Source: DATFMH01 sp035267045
GTDB lineage: Bacteria > Bacteroidota > Rhodothermia > Balneolales > DATFMH01
Assembly (NCBI GenBank): GCA_035267045.1
Contig: DATFMH010000046.1
Coordinates: 1 to 7,527, forward strand
Direction: 5' to 3'
DNA length: 7,527 nucleotides
Shown here in pieces: positions 1-4,672 of the stretch (position 1 is the first letter of the stretch; each line of letters starts with the position of its first letter). The translations under genes and the position numbers were made by a program. The notes beneath the pieces were generated by a model. The model had not been told where the DNA came from and made no database searches. It saw only the letters and a list, made by a program, of their open reading frames with translations.

Positions 1-1
1 G

Positions 2-1042
2 GTTACAGTGTCGGTTTTTACTCGTGACATTAACAGTAATATGTTAGATTTATCCTCAGCCGGTGTTCCAGGTTTCATCACCGGGGTTTTTAAACCGAGA
101 ATCAGTACCCGGGTTAATTATGCCGGTAATGCCAATATGGCATTGAATCTGAACGTATTTTCATTAAATCTTGGTGTCGAACGGATACAACCCGGTTTTA
201 CTTCACTTGGTATCAGTCAGATTCGAGATGACCGGCAGACCATTCATATTGCTCCCAAGTTTAAATTATTCGGCGGTAGGTTGGTGATGTCTAATCAATT
301 ATCACTGAGCCAGGATAATCTGACCGGTACGCGTTTTACAACACAAAAAAGTACCCAGTTCGGCACAAATTTAGAAGCGCAGCTTACCAACATGTTTACG
401 GTATCCGCATCATATAATTTATTCCTGCACGACATTGTCCCGAATGCAAGCGTGGCTGATTCATTAACAGCTGGTTTAGGGCAAACCCAGACCTCGAATA
501 ATTTTATGTTACAACCAACGCTATCGATTCAATCGGGTTCCCTGGTTCATACGATATCACTTAGTCTCTCTTATTTGACCCTGAACACAAATCTTGATCA
601 AACGCCTGCAACCAATCAGACCGCAGGTATGCCGTCTAATTATGGGTCCAATACGTATACCGGAACATTATCTTACAGCGTCTCGCTGCCGAGCGGGATG
701 GGAATCAACGCCTCCGCCAATTATATGAAGAATCAATCGAATGCCATTGATATTAAAAATCTCGGCATAAATACGGGACTGAGTTATTCCCTGTTTAAGA
801 ATAAACTTACGCTCTCTTTAAACGGGGGGTATAATACGAATAAGTCTACGCCAAAAAATAATCCGATGATACCCGGCGTGCAGATGGCTCAAATCACAGG
901 TAACGGATCTGCTTCCTACCGGTTAACCAGTAAGGATTCTTTTTCATTATCCATGAGATTCCTTGACAATCAGGCACAACAGGGTAATGGACGTAGTTTT
1001 CAGGAGGTAGAAGGTAGATTTCAGTATCGACACCGGTTTTAA
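2..1042 (+). CDS. Outer-membrane beta-barrel protein, C-terminal part (5' end outside window)
   Basis: The frame is open from the first bases, so this is the last ~346 codons of a longer gene; the GTG at 8 is probably internal. The chain is a run of amphipathic strands of about 10-14 residues with alternating hydrophobic and polar positions, joined by Asn/Ser/Thr/Gly-rich loops, for example TVSASYNLFLHD, HTISLSLSYLTLN, GTLSYSVSLP and KLTLSLNGGYN. It ends on an aromatic residue (FQYRHRF then TAA), as is usual for barrels inserted by the BAM machinery. The VERIQPGFTSLG segment followed by strands recalls barrel proteins of Bacteroidetes that I cannot name more precisely. It most likely sits in the outer membrane. 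The next gene starts 24 bases downstream, so the two are probably co-transcribed. Substrate and function are unknown. Confidence is good for the barrel and low for anything more specific. Confidence 0.8.
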   Translation, partial: VTVSVFTRDINSNMLDLSSAGVPGFITGVFKPRISTRVNYAGNANMALNLNVFSLNLGVERIQPGFTSLGISQIRDDRQTIHIAPKFKLFGGRLVMSNQLSLSQDNLTGTRFTTQKSTQFGTNLEAQLTNMFTVSASYNLFLHDIVPNASVADSLTAGLGQTQTSNNFMLQPTLSIQSGSLVHTISLSLSYLTLNTNLDQTPATNQTAGMPSNYGSNTYTGTLSYSVSLPSGMGINASANYMKNQSNAIDIKNLGINTGLSYSLFKNKLTLSLNGGYNTNKSTPKNNPMIPGVQMAQITGNGSASYRLTSKDSFSLSMRFLDNQAQQGNGRSFQEVEGRFQYRHRF

Positions 1043-1058
1043 AAAAAAATTGAGATTC

Positions 1059-1062
1059 AGGA
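1059..1062 (+). promoter_or_regulatory. Candidate ribosome binding site supporting a TTG start
   Basis: AGGA lies four bases before the TTG at 1067. The next in-frame ATG codons, at 1097 and 1118, have no Shine-Dalgarno-like sequence at a usable distance. Many Bacteroidetes genes do not depend on such sites, so this is supporting evidence only. Confidence 0.4.
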
Positions 1063-1066
1063 CAAT

Positions 1067-2974
1067 TTGAAACAAAAAGTAGTACATATTAACAGAATGC
1101 CAGAATTGAGCAGAAGGATGTTTCTGCTGACCTGCATTTTCCCCCTTGTGTATGTCCAATTAATTTGTGCTCAGAGTATCAGCAGAGTTCAGATCAATGG
1201 AATCCCATCGGTTGCTAAAACACCCTATTTAAGTTCAATGCAGAAAAATTTTGAAGCCGGGCGTTACACAGTCCAATTCATATACTCGAGCTCCTCACAA
1301 CAAGCAAAGGGTTTCCGTTTCAAAATAACCCTTTCAAGAGATGGCGATGCAATCCTCGATCTTTCGTCCAATGTAAAACAGTTTACCCCGGGAGTGTATT
1401 CCTTCACCTCGTTCTTCAATGATATTTCCTTTCCCAAATCAGTCGCGGATGTTCTGAGTGGGATTGATAATAAGCTCAAAAAACAGGTGCTTCAGGAGGG
1501 AACCATCCCCGAGGGCACCTATCAATTGAGGATAGAAGCAGTTCCGGCGAAACAAACAATAGGGTTAAGTGTTATCCCAGGAATCGCGACGTTTACCGTA
1601 CGGCTTCCGAGTCCCCCAACATTACTTACACCAACCGATCGTTCGGATATAACTCAAAACATTCCAACTTTCGCCTGGACATCCATTACCACAGGATTAC
1701 CAGGTACATTGATTTATCGATTACGGGTCGTGGAAGTTATGGAAGGGCAAACTCCGCTACAGGCGATAAATGGAAACCGCCCTGTTGCCGAACATGAACT
1801 GAACAATCAGACGACCTATAGTTATACCCCTGATAATTTACCCCTGGAAGTCGGTAATACATACGCCTGGCAGGTAACCGTTCAGGATCCGGTCAGAGAA
1901 TTGCCGTTTAAGAACGGGGGAAAAAGTGAGATCAGGACTTTTACGGTTAAAGAATCACAGAAGAAAAATAATATAATGTTAACCCTGGAAGGAGATGGGA
2001 TGATCCGTTTGTCTCCCGGTAAGGAGGCTTTTGTTCGTTTTATGGCTGAACCTTCCACGGCCTTTAGCAAAGTTTATCTCGAGGGTTTCCGGCAGCGTTT
2101 AAAACCGGGGCAGGATCAGGACTCCCTGATCAAAGACTGGAGACATCATTTTAATGAACGATTGAAAAATGCCCGTAACGGTTCCGAATATCAAATTCAA
2201 AGGTTTAAACAGGCTATTTCTAATCCGGCATCCGGAATCGCCGGACTAAACTTTACACTTGAAAAAAAAGAGCGCCTGGTAACCGCATTTCGGCTGGTTG
2301 GTATACCGAAACATTCGAAACAAACGATCACTTCCGAAACGATTGGTATTGCCGCGACACAAAATAAAGGAAATCGTGAACTGTCGGGTAAGATAATCAA
2401 GGCCCCTAAAATAATTATGATCGGCCCTCGTAATAACAGGCTTATAAAAACTCCAATGATAACCATGACCGGATCCAACAATGTTCGGATCTTGCAGGCA
2501 CCCACACTGAGCATGACCGGAGCAAGTAGTGGAAAGCTTGTTCAAACCCCGACTTTACGTATGACAGGATTGGGAGGCGGAAAGATAGTTCAAGCTCCAA
2601 CTCTGAATATGACGGGAATGGGCAATGGCAAAGTAATCCAGGCCCCGACTCTGACCATGACCGGGTTAGGTAGTGGAAAGATAGTCCAGGCCCCAACTTT
2701 GAATATGACCGGATTGGGCAGCGGTAAGGTAGTTCAAGCCCCAACCCTGAATATGACCGGATTAGGTAGTGGAAAGATAGTCCAGGCCTCAACTTTGAAT
2801 ATGACCGGATTGGGCAGCGGTAAGGTAGGTCAAGCTCCAACTCTGAATATGACCGGATTAGGAACTGGAAAAGTGGTTCAGGCCCCGACTCTAAATATGA
2901 CAGGAATGGGCAGTGGAAAGGTCATTCAGGCTCCGACTTTGAATATGACTGGAATTGGTAACATTAATCAATAA
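1067..2974 (+). CDS. Secreted surface protein: TANFOR-like N-terminal region, FN3-like domain, C-terminal 16-residue repeats
   Basis: This 635-residue protein is probably exported. Residues 1-35 form a signal peptide with basic residues, a hydrophobic core (FLLTCIFPLVYV) and predicted cleavage at ICA|QS. The TTG start is preferred because it has an AGGA and because the paralogue at 4673 has 32 residues before the same site, against 35 here. Residues 36-180 form a conserved domain (VQINGIP, SRDGDAILDLSS, EGTIPEGTYQL). Residues 182-295 look like a fibronectin-III/Ig-like domain (PPTLLTP, PTFAWT, TTYSYTPDNLPLE, YAWQV). Both match the protein at 4673 almost throughout. Residues 296-440 have no counterpart there; they are charged and include a probable helical stretch near 350-385. 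Residues 441-632 are twelve tandem 16-residue repeats running nearly to the stop. The layout recalls TANFOR-domain proteins of Bacteroidetes (from memory, unverified). No type IX secretion C-terminal domain is visible. A role as surface stalk or adhesin is inference. Confidence 0.85.
   Translation: MKQKVVHINRMPELSRRMFLLTCIFPLVYVQLICAQSISRVQINGIPSVAKTPYLSSMQKNFEAGRYTVQFIYSSSSQQAKGFRFKITLSRDGDAILDLSSNVKQFTPGVYSFTSFFNDISFPKSVADVLSGIDNKLKKQVLQEGTIPEGTYQLRIEAVPAKQTIGLSVIPGIATFTVRLPSPPTLLTPTDRSDITQNIPTFAWTSITTGLPGTLIYRLRVVEVMEGQTPLQAINGNRPVAEHELNNQTTYSYTPDNLPLEVGNTYAWQVTVQDPVRELPFKNGGKSEIRTFTVKESQKKNNIMLTLEGDGMIRLSPGKEAFVRFMAEPSTAFSKVYLEGFRQRLKPGQDQDSLIKDWRHHFNERLKNARNGSEYQIQRFKQAISNPASGIAGLNFTLEKKERLVTAFRLVGIPKHSKQTITSETIGIAATQNKGNRELSGKIIKAPKIIMIGPRNNRLIKTPMITMTGSNNVRILQAPTLSMTGASSGKLVQTPTLRMTGLGGGKIVQAPTLNMTGMGNGKVIQAPTLTMTGLGSGKIVQAPTLNMTGLGSGKVVQAPTLNMTGLGSGKIVQASTLNMTGLGSGKVGQAPTLNMTGLGTGKVVQAPTLNMTGMGSGKVIQAPTLNMTGIGNINQ
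2387..2962 (+). repeat. Twelve tandem 48-bp repeats (16 residues each)
   Basis: The array starts at the Gly of GKIIKAP and ends three codons before the stop, with no change in length between units. The consensus is GKIVQAPTLNMTGLGS. Near-invariant positions are the Pro (units 1-8 and 10-12), the Met-x-Gly core (M at position 11, G at 13) and a Gly-rich turn at 14-16. Units 1-4 are divergent (unit 1 GKIIKAPKIIMIGPRN), while units 5-12 are nearly uniform, so the 3' part expanded more recently. The regular alternation of hydrophobic and polar residues with one Gly turn per 16 residues would suit a beta-solenoid. That fold is inference. Confidence 0.97.
2675..2866 (+). repeat. Recent 96-bp duplication inside the 48-bp array (units 7-8 copied as 9-10)
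   Basis: Units 7 and 9 differ at one base in 48. Units 8 and 10 differ at a handful of positions. The two-unit blocks 2675-2770 and 2771-2866 are therefore far closer to each other than neighbouring units are. Among the differences, Pro changes to Ser in unit 9 and Val to Gly in unit 10, both at otherwise conserved positions. Confidence 0.85.
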
Positions 2975-3000
2975 GAATTTACTTGAATTAGGAATAAGAA

Positions 3001-3006
3001 AAAGGA
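3001..3006 (+). promoter_or_regulatory. Candidate ribosome binding site for the 182-residue gene
   Basis: AAAGGA lies eight bases before the ATG at 3015. It supports that start over the upstream in-frame ATG at 2955, which lies inside the last repeat of the previous gene and would place 20 extra residues before the signal peptide. Confidence 0.45.
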
Positions 3007-3014
3007 TAACTGTA

Positions 3015-3563
3015 ATGAAAGCACGAAGTTTAATGACAATAATGATAGCACTGTTGATGTGCGGAACAGTGATGGGGCAGAATATGCCGAATGTGAAGCT
3101 TCCCAAAGGTATTTTGTCTAATTCCCAAATACAGAACATGCTGTCTAATATTGATTTATCAGGTAACTCCGACTACGAAATACGTGTTCCCGTTAATATC
3201 ACAAAATTAAATTGGAGAGTTAAAAAGGTATTATTGATTTGCACGTTGATTAATAGGGGTTCTCATGTAATAGTTGGTGTAGGTATTGATACTCTTGATG
3301 TATCAACAACACATAAGATTAATAATAAATTGGATATTCCAATATTTTTGAACAAAACAGCTGTAAATAAAGGAATAGAACCTGAAAATTATGTAGTCAA
3401 CATTGATTTGATAAATAATGACGGAAAACAAATCAATGTTTCAACATCAAAAAATATGCCATATTGGGCTAAAGTTGATCAGAATGGGAAAAATAGTTTT
3501 GCATCTTCAGGAACCAAAGGCGAAAAGTATATTGGGGTTAGAGGTAATATAACTAATAATTAA
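3015..3563 (+). CDS. Small secreted protein of unknown function, AT-rich
   Basis: The protein has 182 residues. The start is set at 3015 because it gives a clean signal peptide (MKARSLMTIMIALLMCGTVMG|Q, cleavage after residue 21), identical in length and end pattern to that of the gene at 3733. The mature chain is rich in Asn, Ile and Lys, with alternating hydrophobic stretches that suggest a small beta-rich domain. It is homologous to the 262-residue protein downstream: both have an 'N[ML][LM]S[NQ]ID' motif followed by DYxxxVPxxxxxxNWxV (D53 and Y54 here), an N-N-x-G segment, and a closing W-A-[KR]-V ... I-x-V-x-G-x-I-T pattern. It starts 40 bases after the repeat protein, so it is probably in the same operon. 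Base composition is clearly more AT-rich than its neighbours, with some 60-base lines near 22-27% GC. I do not recognise the family, and no enzymatic motif is visible. Confidence 0.8.
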   Translation: MKARSLMTIMIALLMCGTVMGQNMPNVKLPKGILSNSQIQNMLSNIDLSGNSDYEIRVPVNITKLNWRVKKVLLICTLINRGSHVIVGVGIDTLDVSTTHKINNKLDIPIFLNKTAVNKGIEPENYVVNIDLINNDGKQINVSTSKNMPYWAKVDQNGKNSFASSGTKGEKYIGVRGNITNN

Positions 3564-3603
3564 GTATGAAAAATATTAGATGCTTGTACTTAATGTTTAG
3601 GTG

Positions 3604-3674
3604 AAAATTTGTTTATCTCGCACTCGCTGAATATTACTGAATGCCATAAATATCATAAGTGAAATACAAATTTT
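3604..3674 (+). repeat. Widely spaced inverted repeat between the two small genes
   Basis: AAAATTTGT (3604-3612) is the exact reverse complement of ACAAATTTT (3666-3674). A second, imperfect pair (3619-3628 with 3684-3693, about 8 of 10 positions) overlaps it in an order that could not form the same hairpin. The 169-base gap holds no ORF and no clear promoter. The arms are AT-rich and could be chance; a regulatory role is only possible. Confidence 0.25.
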
Positions 3675-3732
3675 GGGATAGATAGCAAGTGAGTTTCGTA
3701 AACGATCACAAAATCAATAACAAAAGGGGATC

Positions 3733-4521
3733 ATGAGGAGTAAAAGTATCATATCAATAGCATTTGTTTTATGCAGCTTCGCGGTGTCGATGGGACAGAG
3801 TTTGAAGAACCCAAATTTTAAATTATATCCCCCCCAACAGGGATCGGTAATGTTCAAACCAAGCCTGATCGGTTTAAAAATTAATACGCCGCAATCCTTC
3901 TTTTCGGGAGTTCAGAATATGATGTCACAAATCGACGCGTCTAATGATCCGGATTATGTATTGTCCGTCCCGCTGGATTTAAAGAATATCAACTGGCAGG
4001 TTTCCAAAATTAATGTATACGGTGTGATATTGGATAACGAAGCCATTTATTTGAGAGGGTCAACACAGGTTGAGGTACCCTCTTCCCGAAATATTCAAAA
4101 AACCGTTTATGTGCCGGTTTTTAAATCGAAATCCGCCGGTAATGGAAAAGTAAGCCCTACTTCTTATTACATCTTTTTAGGAATGGTGAATAATAATGGT
4201 GATGTCGCATTTGCGGGTGACGATGCCCCAAGAGCGGTTGTGGTGGATAATGGCAGCGGAATGATCAAAAAGCATAATGGGGGTAATAATTTAGTCATCG
4301 ATAACGGCAGTGGTATGATTAAGAAACATAACGACAGCAACGACTTAGTGGTGGATAATGGCAGTGGCATGGATAAAAATCCTGCTGAACGAACAACCGG
4401 GATTGTATTTATACCCAAATGGGCGAGGGTACATGCCGGGAATAAGAATAGTATGATGAATATGAAAATAAAAGGCCGTGATATACAGGTTATTGGGGTC
4501 GGCGGCAAGATTACAGATTGA
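3733..4521 (+). CDS. Secreted protein with an actin-like repeat insert; homologue of the preceding small protein
   Basis: The protein has 262 residues. The signal peptide is residues 1-21 (MRSKSIISIAFVLCSFAVSMG|Q). Residues ~50-158 align with the gene at 3015 (DYVLSVPLDLKNINWQVSK, with D74-Y75, and MVNNNGD), and residues ~226-262 align with that protein's C-terminus (PKWARVHAG, then IQVIGVGGKITD). Between them lies a segment of about 65 residues that the homologue lacks. It contains FAGDDAPRAV (160-169), three 18-residue repeats with DNGSGM (169-222) and RTTGIV (220-225). These strings match eukaryotic actin residues 21-30, 11-16 and 147-152. It is not an actin: there is no complete ATPase fold, and bacterial actins such as MreB lack these strings. 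The start has AGGGGA only two bases upstream, so initiation strength is uncertain. The gene lies 169 bases after its homologue and 151 bases before the large paralogue, perhaps as its partner. Function is unknown; a surface or secreted role is inferred from the signal peptide. Confidence 0.88.
   Translation: MRSKSIISIAFVLCSFAVSMGQSLKNPNFKLYPPQQGSVMFKPSLIGLKINTPQSFFSGVQNMMSQIDASNDPDYVLSVPLDLKNINWQVSKINVYGVILDNEAIYLRGSTQVEVPSSRNIQKTVYVPVFKSKSAGNGKVSPTSYYIFLGMVNNNGDVAFAGDDAPRAVVVDNGSGMIKKHNGGNNLVIDNGSGMIKKHNDSNDLVVDNGSGMDKNPAERTTGIVFIPKWARVHAGNKNSMMNMKIKGRDIQVIGVGGKITD
4210..4407 (+). other. Actin-like segment inside the 262-residue secreted protein
   Basis: Read in frame, 4210-4239 encodes FAGDDAPRAV, identical to eukaryotic actin 21-30 (the surface stretch including D24-D25, a known myosin contact). 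4240-4263, 4291-4317 and 4345-4371 encode VVDNGSGM, LVIDNGSGM and LVVDNGSGM, the first phosphate-binding loop of actin (residues 8-16). 4390-4407 encodes RTTGIV, actin 147-152, next to the second phosphate loop. The order differs from actin, where the loop precedes FAGDD. Actin sequence is recalled from memory. Origin by transfer, by mimicry or by chance is not settled here. Confidence 0.7.
4237..4398 (+). repeat. Three tandem 54-bp repeats (18 residues each)
   Basis: The units are 4237-4290, 4291-4344 and 4345-4398. Units 1 and 2 share VDNGSGMIKKHN or IDNGSGMIKKHN and differ mainly at the end (GGNN against DSND). Unit 3 keeps LVVDNGSGM and then decays into DKNPAERTT. At DNA level the copies differ at many third positions (GGCAGCGGA, GGCAGTGGT, GGCAGTGGC), so the array is not very recent or its protein sequence has been conserved. 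Confidence 0.93.
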
Positions 4522-4663
4522 TAAATCAAAGTTAATAATAGCCGGATGGTTTTCCATCATCTGAGTTATGATAAGAATTTATGACAGAGGGTTAAAAGTG
4601 AATTTGCACGGGAATGTCACAAAATGATTTCCTGTCAGACGGATTTTTCTAAAACGTAGAAAT

Positions 4664-4667
4664 AGGA
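4664..4667 (+). promoter_or_regulatory. Candidate ribosome binding site of the large gene at 4673
   Basis: AGGA is followed by five bases and then ATG at 4673, a usable spacing. The 151-base gap before it holds no ORF and no clear promoter. Confidence 0.45.
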
Positions 4668-4672
4668 AGAAA

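Noticed and set aside
2442..2840. Minus-strand open frame of 132 codons across the repeat array
   Set aside because: It is created by the periodic coding sequence on the other strand, with repeated SYSxLGPGLSFH-like residues and no signal or start context.
2387..2962. Regular 48-bp direct repeats as a CRISPR array
   Set aside because: There are no unique spacers. The repeats are contiguous, in frame and encode a regular peptide inside an intact gene.
2950..2974. Type IX secretion C-terminal sorting domain on the repeat protein
   Set aside because: The repeats run to within three residues of the stop, leaving no room for the usual ~70-90-residue domain.
3564..3732. Bacteroidetes-type promoter (TTTG ... 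TAnnTTTG) before the actin-like gene
   Set aside because: Several TTTG-like pieces occur in this AT-rich gap, but none has the TA at the right distance together with an upstream element.
3733..4521. Gene 3733-4521 as a bacterial actin homologue (MreB, ParM or FtsA type)
   Set aside because: Only short strings match. The order is altered, the protein is exported and too short for the actin fold, and the rest is homologous to the small secreted protein at 3015.
4167..4529. Minus-strand open frame opposite the actin-like gene
   Set aside because: It is a shadow of the + strand gene. Its repetitive Leu/Pro-rich product mirrors the three repeats, and the + strand frame has a signal peptide and a homologue.
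4545..4558. Hairpin GATGG-TTTT-CCATC after the actin-like gene as a terminator
   Set aside because: The stem is only five base pairs with modest GC and no T-run follows, so it is too weak to call.
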